Both the position numbers and the translations under genes were made by a program. Shown here one piece after another: positions 8,007-16,720 of a DNA stretch of 53,630 nt (the first letter of the stretch is position 1; each line of letters starts with the position of its first letter). The stretch covers positions 1 to 53,630 of the forward strand of contig JAEWJH010000055.1 in the NCBI GenBank assembly GCA_023386635.1, in the 5' to 3' direction. The notes beneath the pieces were generated by a model that was given only the letters and a program-made list of their open reading frames with translations, did not search any database and was not told the DNA's origin. Source of the DNA: Pseudomonadota bacterium. GTDB taxonomy: Bacteria; Pseudomonadota; Alphaproteobacteria; Rhizobiales; Xanthobacteraceae.

Positions 8007-9328
8007 GCCCCACCACCCAAGGTCTTCTTGTTCTGGTCGCAACCATCCTGGTGTTTCTGACCGGGGCTCCTGTCGCATTCGCGCTGGGCGCGGTCGGTAT
8101 CGGATTTCTCGTCCTGTTCCAGGGCGTGGGTTCGCTGCAGGTCGCCGCCGAGACGCTTTATTCCGGACTGCACGATTTCACACTCGTTTCGATCCCAATG
8201 TTCATCATGATGGGCGCGGCGATCGGCTCCTCGCCCGCGGGCCGCGACCTCTATACGGCGCTCGACCGCTGGCTGTATCGTGTGCCGGGTGGCCTCGTTA
8301 TTTCCAATATCGGCGCTTGCGGACTGTTCGCGGCGCTGACCGGCTCCTCACCGGCAACCTGCGCCGCCATCGGCAAGCTCGGGATTCCGGAAATGCGCGC
8401 GCGCGGCTATCCGGATGAGATCGCCACCGGCTCGATCTGCGCCGGCGGCACGCTCGGCATTCTGATCCCGCCGTCGATCACGTTCATTCTATACGGCATC
8501 GCCACGGAAACCTCGATCGGCCGCCTGTTCCTGGCCGGCGTCATGCCCGGCTTGCTGCTGACGGCCCTGTTTATGGCGTGGGCGGTGTTCGACATGTGGC
8601 GCAAGGGTTTTCGCGCCTATGCGCCGGACTTCCGCTATTCCTGGAAGGAGAAATTCCAGTCGATCCCGAAGATCGCTCCATTTCTCGTGATCGTCATCGG
8701 CGTGATGTATGTGCTCTACGGCGGCATCGCGACGCCGTCAGAAGCAGCGGGCGTCGGTGCGGCGCTTTGCGTGCTGATGGCTGTTTTTATCTACCGGATG
8801 TGGAATCCGAAGCAGTGGTGGGAAATCCTGCGCTCGACCACGCGCGAGTCGGTGATGATCCTGATGATCATCGCCACGGCCGTGCTGTTCGGTTACATGC
8901 TGACGTCGCTTTACATCACCCAGACGTTGGCCGAGTCGATCGCCGCCTCGGGATTCAACCCCTGGGTGTTGATGGCGCTCATCAATATCTTCCTGCTGAT
9001 CTGCGGCTGTTTCATTCCTCCGGCCGGCATCATCCTGATGACGGCGCCGATCCTGCTGCCCATCATTACCGCAGCCGGGTTCGATCCGGTCTGGTTCGGC
9101 GTGATCGTCACCATCAACATGGAAATCGGGCTGATTACACCGCCGGTAGGCCTCAATCTGTTTGTCGTCAACGCAATCGCGCCGGATATTCCGACCCGGA
9201 CGATTCTGTGGGGATCGGTCCCCTATGTCGGGATGATGATCCTGTGCATCGTCATCTTGTCGATCTTCCCCGAGATCGCCACATGGTTGCCTGACTATCT
9301 TATGGGACCAGCGATAGGACCACGATGA
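8003..9328 (+). CDS. TRAP transporter large permease (DctM family)
   Basis: A 441-residue inner-membrane protein with about twelve hydrophobic segments, the ion-coupled translocation subunit of the TRAP system. Family features include the start LLVLVATILVFLTGAPVAFALG, GSSPATCAAIGKLGIPEM, and the repeat-like loop NMEIGLITPPVGLNLFVVN with conserved GLITPPVG. The start overlaps the dctQ-type stop by four bases (ATGA), with GGAGG at 7991-7995. Its own stop overlaps the start of malonyl-CoA decarboxylase (ATGA), which ties transport directly to that enzyme. Substrate inferred: malonate or a related short dicarboxylate. Confidence 0.94.
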   Translation: MSPTTQGLLVLVATILVFLTGAPVAFALGAVGIGFLVLFQGVGSLQVAAETLYSGLHDFTLVSIPMFIMMGAAIGSSPAGRDLYTALDRWLYRVPGGLVISNIGACGLFAALTGSSPATCAAIGKLGIPEMRARGYPDEIATGSICAGGTLGILIPPSITFILYGIATETSIGRLFLAGVMPGLLLTALFMAWAVFDMWRKGFRAYAPDFRYSWKEKFQSIPKIAPFLVIVIGVMYVLYGGIATPSEAAGVGAALCVLMAVFIYRMWNPKQWWEILRSTTRESVMILMIIATAVLFGYMLTSLYITQTLAESIAASGFNPWVLMALINIFLLICGCFIPPAGIILMTAPILLPIITAAGFDPVWFGVIVTINMEIGLITPPVGLNLFVVNAIAPDIPTRTILWGSVPYVGMMILCIVILSIFPEIATWLPDYLMGPAIGPR

Positions 9329-10686
9329 ACACGTCCTTTTTCGGCGAATTGCTTCAATCGATCGGCGATCGCGGCCGGGCCTTGATCGACCGCGCCCGGG
9401 ATCGCCGCACCGGTGAGGCCCGATCCCAGGACCTGATCGGGGAGTGCGAGGACCTGCTGTCGACCCGCGGCGAGGCGTCCGGCGTGGCGCTCGCCCGCGA
9501 CATCCTGCAGCGTTACGCGGAACTGACCACCGGCCCACGCATCGCATTCTTCGAGGCGCTGGCGGAAAAATTCGGCCCGGATCAGGACAAACTGAAGGCG
9601 GCTGTGGCGGCGTGGCAGGAGACGCCATCCGACCGCACGGCGGCCGACCTGCAGCGCGCGGCCGAGCCGCGCCGGCAGGAACTGCTGCGCCGGCTCAATC
9701 TCGCGCCGGGCGGCACCCAGGCGCTGGTGCATATGCGCGCGCAACTCATCGACGTGCTGCCGCGCCGCGACGACCTCAAGGCGGTGGACCGCGACTTCGT
9801 GCATCTGTTCGCGTCGTGGTTCAATCGCGGCTTCCTGGTGCTGCGCCATATCGACTGGGGCACGCCGGCGCTGATCCTGGAAAAGATCATCCGCTACGAG
9901 GCAGTGCACGAGATTCGCGGCTTCGACGATCTCCGCCGCCGTATCGATCCGCCGGACCGGCGTTGCTACGCCTTCTTCCATCCAGCGCTGGTGGACGAGC
10001 CGCTGATCTTCGTCGAGGTCGCGCTGACGCGCGGCATTCCCGACGCGATCGCGCCGATCCTGCTCGGCAAGCGCGAGCCGCTCGATCCGGCGAAGACCAA
10101 CACGGCGGTGTTCTATTCGATCTCCAACTGCCAGAAGGGACTCGCCGGCGTGTCGTTCGGTTCGTTCCTGATCAAGCAGGTGGTCGAGGAGATCTGCCGC
10201 GAATTCCCGAAGCTCTCGACCTTCGTCACGCTGTCGCCGGTACCGAACTTCCGCAAATGGCTCGACGCCGAGCGCGCCGACGAGAATTCGCGCATCCTCT
10301 CGGCCGAGGACCGCGACGCGCTCAAGCATCTCGACGTGCACGGCTGGTATCAGGTGCCCAAGCATCGCGATCCGGTGAAGGAGCCGCTGTTGCGCGCCGC
10401 CGCCTATTATTTCCTGCGTGCGCGCAGCAAGCGCGGCGGTCCGGTCGATGCGGTGGCGCGGTTCCATCTCGGCAACGGCGCGCGGCTCGAGCAGATCGAC
10501 TGGCTCGGCGACGTGTCGGAGAAGGGGTTGGCGCAGTCCTACGGGCTGATGGTCAACTATCTCTACGATCTCGACGAGATCGAGAAGAACCACGAGAACT
10601 ACGTGGCCGGCGGCCCGGTCGCGGCGTCGAACCAGGTGTCGCGCGTCCTGCGTCCGCAGCTTGAGCTGGTGCCGGTCGGCGGGTGA
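9325..10686 (+). CDS. malonyl-CoA decarboxylase (MCD/MatA-type)
   Basis: A 453-residue cytoplasmic enzyme converting malonyl-CoA to acetyl-CoA and CO2. The N-terminal half is the helical MCD_N domain. The C-terminal GNAT-like catalytic domain carries GLAGVSFGSFLIKQVV, with the active-site Ser region, and RFHLGNGARLEQIDWLGD, with the HxxNGA catalytic His near residue 381, then SYGLMVNYLY. The length matches bacterial MCDs. ATG 9325 lies inside the DctM stop region (4-base overlap), so it is translated with the TRAP transporter. In Sinorhizobium meliloti a malonate TRAP transporter is grouped with matA and matB in the same way; here no matB-like synthetase is present, and a CoA-transferase is divergent. 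Confidence 0.93.
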   Translation: MNTSFFGELLQSIGDRGRALIDRARDRRTGEARSQDLIGECEDLLSTRGEASGVALARDILQRYAELTTGPRIAFFEALAEKFGPDQDKLKAAVAAWQETPSDRTAADLQRAAEPRRQELLRRLNLAPGGTQALVHMRAQLIDVLPRRDDLKAVDRDFVHLFASWFNRGFLVLRHIDWGTPALILEKIIRYEAVHEIRGFDDLRRRIDPPDRRCYAFFHPALVDEPLIFVEVALTRGIPDAIAPILLGKREPLDPAKTNTAVFYSISNCQKGLAGVSFGSFLIKQVVEEICREFPKLSTFVTLSPVPNFRKWLDAERADENSRILSAEDRDALKHLDVHGWYQVPKHRDPVKEPLLRAAAYYFLRARSKRGGPVDAVARFHLGNGARLEQIDWLGDVSEKGLAQSYGLMVNYLYDLDEIEKNHENYVAGGPVAASNQVSRVLRPQLELVPVGG

Positions 10687-10716
10687 GGACGGGGCTTTAA
10701 TTCACGCTCTGTCCGT

Positions 10717-10808
10717 CGTCATGCCCGGCCTTGTGCCGGGCATCCAAGACTTACTTTCTTTTTGAGTCACCAAAGACGTGGATGGCCAGGACAAGCCCGG
10801 CCATGACG
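10717..10808. repeat. dispersed long palindromic repeat, family A copy 2
   Basis: This is the clearest copy. The left arm CGTCATGCCCGGCCTTG... (10717-10752) and right arm (ending CAAGCCCGGCCATGACG at 10808) pair along about 36 bases with few mismatches, around a T-rich centre (ACTTTCTTTTTG). It lies between the convergent decarboxylase and SDR genes and may serve as a bidirectional terminator. Confidence 0.8.
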
Positions 10809-10826
10809 TGGAGAGAGTGTTGCTCC

Positions 10827-10951
10827 GCTGATCCTGAGGAGTGGGCATGGCCCGCGTCTCGAAGGATGCGGCGGCCGCGATGCCACCGCCTTATGGTTCG
10901 AGACGCCCCGCCCTCGCGCCATGCGCTCCGGCGCGGCTCCTCACCATGAGG
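10827..10951. repeat. dispersed palindromic repeat, family B copy 1
   Basis: Nested inverted segments: GATCCTGAGGAG ... GCGTCTCGAAGGATG ... ATGGTTCGAGACGC ... GCTCCTCACCATGAGG. The outer pair and the inner pair are each self-complementary, giving a cruciform-like or long hairpin structure. The second copy is at 43090-43206. It abuts family A copy 2 and ends just before the stop of the SDR gene. Confidence 0.75.
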
Positions 10952-10957
10952 CTTTCT

Positions 10958-11653
10958 TCAACTCTTCCCATACACCGGCACGATCGCGCCGCGCGTCACC
11001 GTGTTGTCCGCCGAGGCGAGAAACAGGATCGTCGCGGCGACGTCATCGACGGACGGCCAGGCGGCATAATCCGCGTTCGGCATCGCCTTGCGGTTGGCCG
11101 GCGTATCCATGGTCGAGGGCGCGACCGCGTTGACGAGAATGCCGTCGCCCGCCGTTTCCTGCGCCATCGCCACGGTCAGCGCGGCGACGGCTGCCTTGCT
11201 GATCGCATAGGCCGTCATTCCAGCGCCGGTGCGCCATTCCAGCGCCGGACGCGCGGCGACATTGACAATGCGGCCGCCGTTTCGCATCGCCGCGATGGCG
11301 GCGCGGCAGCACAGGAAGCAGGAGACGAGATTGCCGTCGAGTTGCGCTTGCAGCGCGGCGCGATCGGTGTCGGCGACCTTGCCGGCCGCGAACCCGCCGG
11401 CGATATGGATCGACGCCCAGAGCGGCGACACGCCCTGATAAAGCCGTGTGACCACGGCTTCGTCGGCGAGATTGCCGGTTTCCACCAGCGTCAGCTTCGG
11501 ATTGCCGCGCAGCGGATGCCGTTCGGCATCCCTGGCGTCGCGATACGGCACGCGGCAATGCGCGCCGGCGGCGATGAGCTTCGCGACCACGGCGTTGCCG
11601 AGTGCGCCGGTGCCGCCGGTGACGATGACGGTGCGGCCGCTGAAATCGTGCAT
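10958..11653 (-). CDS. SDR family oxidoreductase with atypical active site
   Basis: A 231-residue Rossmann-fold short-chain dehydrogenase. The cofactor motif TGGTGALG is at residues 12-19, the structural Asn in DGNL at 108, and the YxxxK pair at Tyr149/Lys153 (AYAISK). The catalytic Ser, normally about 13 residues before the Tyr, is not evident: the stretch reads RIVNVAARPALEW, with Ala and Arg where Ser-Ser is usual. Related SDRs with NVGARAAL exist, so this may be a subfamily trait rather than decay. The only in-frame ATG next to the domain is at 11653. It follows the amidotransferase gene by 17 bases on the same strand. Substrate unknown. Confidence 0.85.
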   Translation of the reverse strand: MHDFSGRTVIVTGGTGALGNAVVAKLIAAGAHCRVPYRDARDAERHPLRGNPKLTLVETGNLADEAVVTRLYQGVSPLWASIHIAGGFAAGKVADTDRAALQAQLDGNLVSCFLCCRAAIAAMRNGGRIVNVAARPALEWRTGAGMTAYAISKAAVAALTVAMAQETAGDGILVNAVAPSTMDTPANRKAMPNADYAAWPSVDDVAATILFLASADNTVTRGAIVPVYGKS

Positions 11654-11670
11654 CGCCTTGCCTTTCGGGT

Positions 11671-12537
11671 TTAGTGACGCCCGCGCTTGACGCGCATCGG
11701 CAGCACCTGGAATTCGATCCAGTTGCGCACCTCTGCGGTGCGCATCGGCCGGTCGAGCACGTTGCGGCCGATGCCGTGGCGCCAGGCGAGGCGCTTGGTG
11801 TCGGGATGCTTGTCGAGCGTTTCCAGTTCTTGTGCGAAGTCCTCGATGTCGGCCACGTCGGTGAAGAAGTTTTCCCTGATCAACCGTCCGCCGATGCGGC
11901 GCACGATCACCGCCAGTTCGGACAACGGATATTCGGGATGATACTGGACGCCCCAGGCCGTGGCGCCGTTGATCTTGATCTCGGCGCTCTGCACCTCGCT
12001 GACGTCGTTGCAGGCAAGCACCGTTTGTCCCGGCGCCAGGGTTTCGACCTCGTCGAGATGCACGGTCGGCGCGTTGAACACGCCCGGCTTGTCGGCGTAC
12101 ATCGGATGGCGGCGGCCGGCATCGGTGAGGCGGATGCTGCGGCCGAAGCCGAGCTCGCGGCCTTTCGGATTGCGGCGGACCGAGCCACCGGCGGCGACGG
12201 TGAGCACCTGCAAGCCCCAGCACGAACCGAACACGGGAGTCTTGGCCTTGAGCACCTCGCGCACCAGTTCGATCTGGCGGGTGACTTCCGGCGTCGTGTC
12301 GTAAACGTGGAGCGACGATCCGGTGATCGCCACGCCGTCATAGCCTTCCAGCGCCTGTCCGTCCGGCAGTTGCGCGTTCGGATCGCCCGGTTGGCAGGTG
12401 TCGACCACCGCGCCGGGCATCAATTCGCGCAGCAGGTTGGAATAGCCCTGATGCGCCGGTGTGCCGCCGACGGCGACATGCTCACCGAGCGTTTCAGGGG
12501 AATTGCCTTCGATGACAAGGAGACGGGGAGAGGGCAT
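11671..12537 (-). CDS. class I glutamine amidotransferase-like protein
   Basis: A 288-residue protein with a type 1 glutamine amidotransferase fold: oxyanion-side motif AITGSSLHVYD (about 70-80), nucleophile elbow GSCWGLQ with Cys106, and the His/Glu pair in QYHPEYP. The family includes stand-alone GMP synthase-like amidotransferases that release ammonia from glutamine or hydrolyse gamma-glutamyl bonds. The C-terminal ~60 residues extend beyond the domain. It shares an apparent two-gene operon with the SDR, but no synthase partner is adjacent, so the acceptor is unknown. Confidence 0.88.
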   Translation of the reverse strand: MPSPRLLVIEGNSPETLGEHVAVGGTPAHQGYSNLLRELMPGAVVDTCQPGDPNAQLPDGQALEGYDGVAITGSSLHVYDTTPEVTRQIELVREVLKAKTPVFGSCWGLQVLTVAAGGSVRRNPKGRELGFGRSIRLTDAGRRHPMYADKPGVFNAPTVHLDEVETLAPGQTVLACNDVSEVQSAEIKINGATAWGVQYHPEYPLSELAVIVRRIGGRLIRENFFTDVADIEDFAQELETLDKHPDTKRLAWRHGIGRNVLDRPMRTAEVRNWIEFQVLPMRVKRGRH

Positions 12538-12759
12538 CGCAATCCGAACGGCAGGAAACGCAATAATCTAGCCCCTTCTGCGAGATAAGGCCAACAGCGC
12601 ATGTTTCAAGGCCGTCAAAAAGCCGATCGCAGGGACGTGAAAGGCCTGGCTTGAAGAGCGGCGACCGCGAACGCATTGTGAGCGCCGCGCGAATCAACGG
12701 TGCGAATCAGCAGGCGCGAATCGTTGCCTCCCGTGAGAGGCTCCGGAACAGGCTCAGGG

Positions 12760-14259
12760 ATGCCCGATTTCGATCTGGCCATTGTCGGCGGCGGCATCAA
12801 CGGCGCCGGCATCGCGCGCGACGCGGCCGGGCGCGGCCTCAAAGTGCTGCTGGTCGAGCAGAACGATCTGGCCTCCGGCACATCCTCGGCCTCGTCAAAG
12901 CTGATCCATGGCGGCCTGCGCTATCTCGAACAGGGCGCGTTCCGGCTGGTGCGCGAAGCGCTGTCGGAGCGCGAGGTGCTGCTGCGCACCGCGCCGCATC
13001 TGGTGCGGCCGATGCGTTTCGTGCTGCCGCCGTCGCCGGGGCCGCGTTCGCCGCTGCTGCTGCGTGCGGGCCTGTTCCTTTACGATTATCTCGGCGCGCA
13101 CAAGCTGCTGCCGCCGACCAAGACCATCGACCTGACGCATCATCCGGCCGGCGCGCCGCTCAAGCGCAGCTATCGCTATGCGTTCGAATATTCCGATTGC
13201 GCGGTCGATGACGCGCGGCTCGTCGTGCTGGCTGCGCGCGACGCCGCCGATCGCGGCGCGTCGGTGCGACCGCGCACGCGGTTGACACTGGCCGAACGCG
13301 GTACCGACGAATGGAAGCTAGTGCTCAACAATCGCGGCCGCCGCCAGGCGGCGACCGCGCGGGTGCTGGTCAACGCCGCCGGTCCGTGGGCGCAGCAGGT
13401 GGCCGACATCATCCTGCGGGTGCCGCTGCCAAAGCCGATGCGGCTCGTGCAGGGCAGCCACATCGTCGTGCGCGGGCGCTTCGCCCATGACAGCGGCTAT
13501 TTCTTCCAGACCGATGACAAGCGCATCGTGTTCGCGCTGCCGTTCGGCGCGGACTTCACCCTGATCGGCACCACCGACCGCCCGTTCGTCGGCGACGTCA
13601 ACACGCCGGCGCCGACGCCGGACGAGGTTGCTTACCTGTGCCGCGCGGTGAATGTCTATTTCCGCGATGTGGTGTCGACCGACGAAATCCTGTGGCGCTA
13701 TGCCGGCATCCGCTCGCTGCAGGACGACGGTCACGGCAAGCCGGAAGACGTGACGCGCGATTACGCGCTGGTGCTCGACCGCGAGCGCAAGAAGGCGCCG
13801 CTGCTCACCGTCTATGGCGGCAAGATCACCACGTTCCGAAGGCTCGCCGAAGAGGCGTTGTCGCGGCTGTCGTCGGTGCTGCCGGTGACGGCGCCGTGGA
13901 CCGCGAGCGCGGCGCTGCCCGGCGGCGACTTTGGTTTCGACAAGATCGACGAGGTGTTGGCGGGCCTGCGCGAACGCTGGCCGTTCGTGCCCGAGACGCT
14001 GGCGCGGCGGCTGGTGCATGCCTACGGCCTGCGCACCGAAATGATCCTCGGCAACGCCGTGTCCATGGACGATCTCGGCCCGGTGTTCACCGGCGATCTG
14101 ACCGGCGCGGAAGTGCGCTACCTGATGCGCGAGGAATGGGCGCAGACCGCCGAGGATGTGCTGTGGCGGCGGACCAAATGCGGTCTCACCACGTCCGAGA
14201 TTCAGGCGACGACGCTGGCGGCGTTCATGGCGCAGACCCCGCCGCCGCCCTCTGCTTGA
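12760..14259 (+). CDS. glpD: aerobic glycerol-3-phosphate dehydrogenase
   Basis: A 499-residue FAD-dependent, membrane-associated enzyme oxidising glycerol-3-phosphate to dihydroxyacetone phosphate and passing electrons to quinone. The FAD site is at the N terminus (IVGGGINGAGIARDAAGRG), followed by TSSASSKLIHGGLRYLE, a GlpD signature. Further on are KITTFRRLAEEAL and a C-terminal DAO_C domain. ATG 12760 gives the family length; the frame stays open upstream to 12700 without homology, and no strong ribosome site was seen close to 12760. No glpK, glpF or glpR is nearby, so it probably serves phospholipid turnover or is regulated alone. Confidence 0.95.
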   Translation: MPDFDLAIVGGGINGAGIARDAAGRGLKVLLVEQNDLASGTSSASSKLIHGGLRYLEQGAFRLVREALSEREVLLRTAPHLVRPMRFVLPPSPGPRSPLLLRAGLFLYDYLGAHKLLPPTKTIDLTHHPAGAPLKRSYRYAFEYSDCAVDDARLVVLAARDAADRGASVRPRTRLTLAERGTDEWKLVLNNRGRRQAATARVLVNAAGPWAQQVADIILRVPLPKPMRLVQGSHIVVRGRFAHDSGYFFQTDDKRIVFALPFGADFTLIGTTDRPFVGDVNTPAPTPDEVAYLCRAVNVYFRDVVSTDEILWRYAGIRSLQDDGHGKPEDVTRDYALVLDRERKKAPLLTVYGGKITTFRRLAEEALSRLSSVLPVTAPWTASAALPGGDFGFDKIDEVLAGLRERWPFVPETLARRLVHAYGLRTEMILGNAVSMDDLGPVFTGDLTGAEVRYLMREEWAQTAEDVLWRRTKCGLTTSEIQATTLAAFMAQTPPPPSA

Positions 14260-14356
14260 GGGGCGGCATAGTCGTTTCCAACCGGTTAACGGCCTCTCGA
14301 TAATTATTCGCGGCCATTTTACGCAATTGTTTCGGGATTATGATCCAATCAGGATC

Positions 14357-14896
14357 ATGATCGAAACAGCCATCTCAAAACCGGTGACCGATCGCGACCT
14401 CGCGGCGCGGCTGGAAGCGTTGAAGGTGCTGGTCATCGACGACGAACATTACATGCGCAAAGTCGTGCGCACGCTGCTGATCAGCATCGGCGTGCGCCAC
14501 ATCAGCGAAGCGGCCGACGGCGTCGCCGGCCTTGAAATGATCCGGATCAACGCGCCGCATCTGGTGATCGTCGACTGGGAGATGCCCGGCCTCGACGGCT
14601 GCGGCTTCGTCCGGCTGGTGCGTTCCCCGAAGACATTCCCTTATCCGGACGTGCCGATCATCATGCTGACCGGTCACGGCGAACGCTCGCGGGTGATCGA
14701 GGCGGTCAAGATCGGCGTCAACGAATTCCTGCTCAAGCCGGTCTCGTCGAAGGGTCTGCTCGACCGCATCAAGGCGGTGGTGCTGCATCCGCGTCCGGTG
14801 ATCCAGCATGGCAATTATTACGGCCCGGCGCCGCGCAAGCTCGCTGACATGGCTGTCGGCGACGGCGGTTACAGAGAATTGGTCTTGTTGAATTAA
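14357..14896 (+). CDS. single-domain response regulator (receiver), tandem copy 1
   Basis: A 179-residue CheY-like receiver (about residues 22-140) with the acidic pair Asp28/Asp29, phospho-acceptor Asp73 (IVDWEMPGLDG), Thr105 (IIMLTG) and Lys127 (LLKPVS). There is no DNA-binding or enzymatic output domain; instead a ~35-residue tail contains NYYGPAPRKLADM. The next gene is a close paralog with the same tail motif. Such single-domain regulators act by protein-protein contact, for example in phosphorelays. No cognate kinase is adjacent; the closest kinase genes are at 24.4 and 45.4 kb. ATG 14357 is the first in-frame ATG before the domain. Confidence 0.88.
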   Translation: MIETAISKPVTDRDLAARLEALKVLVIDDEHYMRKVVRTLLISIGVRHISEAADGVAGLEMIRINAPHLVIVDWEMPGLDGCGFVRLVRSPKTFPYPDVPIIMLTGHGERSRVIEAVKIGVNEFLLKPVSSKGLLDRIKAVVLHPRPVIQHGNYYGPAPRKLADMAVGDGGYRELVLLN

Positions 14897-15031
14897 GAGG
14901 TTTGAATTGGCGCGTCTTCTTCACGCGAGCCGGTACGCGCTTCGCTTGAAAACGCTTTGTAATTAACGCGCCGGTGAGGTTTCCGGGACAATGATCCTGC
15001 CCGGCCGCCGGCCCCGTCATTTGTGTGCGTC

Positions 15032-15529
15032 ATGTTGCCCGTCAAACACGCCGAATTCCTGATCCAGCAGCTCAATGTGCTGATCGTCGACGACAATGCG
15101 TATATGCGCAAGATCGTCCGCGGGCTGCTGCTCAATATCGGCGTGAAAAGCCTGCACGAGGCCGAGGATGGCATCGCCGGGCTCGAACTGGTGCGCACGC
15201 TGTCGCCCGACGTCGTCGTCCTCGACTGGGAAATGCCGCTGCTGAACGGGCCGGAATTCGTGCGGATCGTCCGCTCGCCCGGCGTGTTTCCGACGCCCGA
15301 CCTGCCGATCATCATGCTCACCGGCTATCGCGAGCGGTGGCGGGTGATGGAGGCAGCGCGGCTCGGCATCAACGAGTTCCTGTGCAAGCCGGTGTCGCTG
15401 AAGGCGCTGCATCAGCGGCTGCTATCCATCGTCGCCAATCCCCGCGCCAGCGTGCAGATCGGCGACTATTATGGCCCGACGCCGCGGCTGCCGGGCAAAC
15501 TGCCTGAGGACATCGCCGAGGCCGGCTGA
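15032..15529 (+). CDS. single-domain response regulator (receiver), tandem copy 2
   Basis: A 165-residue CheY-like receiver, clearly paralogous to the preceding gene: both share YMRK(I/V)VR, VRSPxxFPxPD and PIIMLTG, and a C-terminal YYGPxPR. Key residues are Asp20/Asp21, phospho-Asp65 (VLDWEMPLLNG), Thr97 and Lys119 (LCKPVS). ATG 15032 was preferred over a GTG three codons upstream. The 135-base gap from copy 1 contains no obvious terminator, so co-transcription is possible. The output partner is unknown. Confidence 0.88.
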   Translation: MLPVKHAEFLIQQLNVLIVDDNAYMRKIVRGLLLNIGVKSLHEAEDGIAGLELVRTLSPDVVVLDWEMPLLNGPEFVRIVRSPGVFPTPDLPIIMLTGYRERWRVMEAARLGINEFLCKPVSLKALHQRLLSIVANPRASVQIGDYYGPTPRLPGKLPEDIAEAG

Positions 15530-15607
15530 CGCGCGGCTTCGCTTTCCCGACCATTTGTCCTATTGAGGCGTGCGATTTAACGCATGCCGGCGAGGGGACG
15601 CGGGCCG

Positions 15608-16720
15608 ATGGAAGCAAGCAGGACGGACGCCGCAGGGGCGGCGCCGCAAGCGGAGCGTTCTCCGCTGGTGCGGTTCGACGGCGTCAGCCGCCGGTTCGGC
15701 GCGGTCGCGGCGGTCGACAATCTGTCGCTCGATATCCACACCAACGAATTCGTCGCGCTGCTGGGGCCGTCCGGCTGCGGCAAGACCACGCTGCTGCGCA
15801 TGCTGGCCGGCTTCGAGACGCCGGATACGGGCCGCGTGCTGCTCGATGGTCAGGACATCTCCGCCGTGCCGCCCTATCGGCGGCCGGTCAACATGATGTT
15901 TCAGAGCTACGCGCTGTTCCCGCATCTCACGGTGGCCAACAACATCGCCTTCGGCCTCAAACGTGAGGGCCTGCCGCGTGGGGAGATCGAGACGCGCGTC
16001 GCCGAGATGCTGGCGCTGGCGCGGCTCACCGGGCTCGGCGAGCGCAAGCCAGACCAATTGTCCGGCGGACAGCGGCAGCGCGTGGCGCTGGCGCGCTCTC
16101 TCGCCAAGCGGCCGCGCGTGCTGCTGCTCGACGAGCCGATGGCGGCGCTCGACCGCAAGCTGCGCGAGGAAACCCAGTTCGAGCTGATGGAGCTGCGCCG
16201 ACGCCTCGGCCTCACCTTCGTGATCGTCACCCACGATCAGGAAGAGGCGATGGTGATGGCCGATCGCATCGCGCTGATGGACAAGGGCCATATCGTCCAG
16301 ACCGGTGCGCCGGCGGACATCTACGAGCAACCGCGCACGCGCTGGGCGGCGCAGTTCATCGGCGACATCAACATCATCCAGGGCCGCATTGCGGCGGACG
16401 GCTCCGGCGTCGCCACCGACGCGCTCGGCCTGTTGCGCGCGCCGGTGCCGCCGGCACTGAAGCCGGGGGATGCCGCCGTGCTCGCGGTGCGCCCGGAAAA
16501 GATTTCGCTCACATCCGCCGGCGACAACAGCATCGCCGGCACGGTGAGCGAGGTCGGCTATCGTGGCGACAAGTCGCTCTACAAGGTGGCGGTCGCCGGC
16601 GGCCTGTCGATGAAGGCGGCGGTCGCCAATGCAATCCGCGCCGGCGGCCCGGCGATCGGCCTGAACGATGCGGTGACGCTGTCGTGGCCGGCCGATGCCG
16701 GTCTGGTGCTTGCGCCGTGA
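15608..16720 (+). CDS. polyamine-type ABC transporter ATP-binding protein (PotA/PotG-like)
   Basis: A 370-residue ATPase that powers import through the two downstream permeases. Walker A GPSGCGKTT is at 53-61, the Q-loop in MMFQSYALFPHL, signature LSGGQRQRVALARS, Walker B LLLDEPMAALD and switch His in VIVTHDQEEAM. A C-terminal TOBE_2 regulatory domain (about 290-365, with AVRPEKISL) places it in the spermidine/putrescine and related importer group. ATG 15608 was chosen because GAGGGG lies ten bases upstream; an upstream ATG at 15584 adds eight residues. The stop overlaps the GTG of the next gene (GTGA). Confidence 0.93.
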   Translation: MEASRTDAAGAAPQAERSPLVRFDGVSRRFGAVAAVDNLSLDIHTNEFVALLGPSGCGKTTLLRMLAGFETPDTGRVLLDGQDISAVPPYRRPVNMMFQSYALFPHLTVANNIAFGLKREGLPRGEIETRVAEMLALARLTGLGERKPDQLSGGQRQRVALARSLAKRPRVLLLDEPMAALDRKLREETQFELMELRRRLGLTFVIVTHDQEEAMVMADRIALMDKGHIVQTGAPADIYEQPRTRWAAQFIGDINIIQGRIAADGSGVATDALGLLRAPVPPALKPGDAAVLAVRPEKISLTSAGDNSIAGTVSEVGYRGDKSLYKVAVAGGLSMKAAVANAIRAGGPAIGLNDAVTLSWPADAGLVLAP

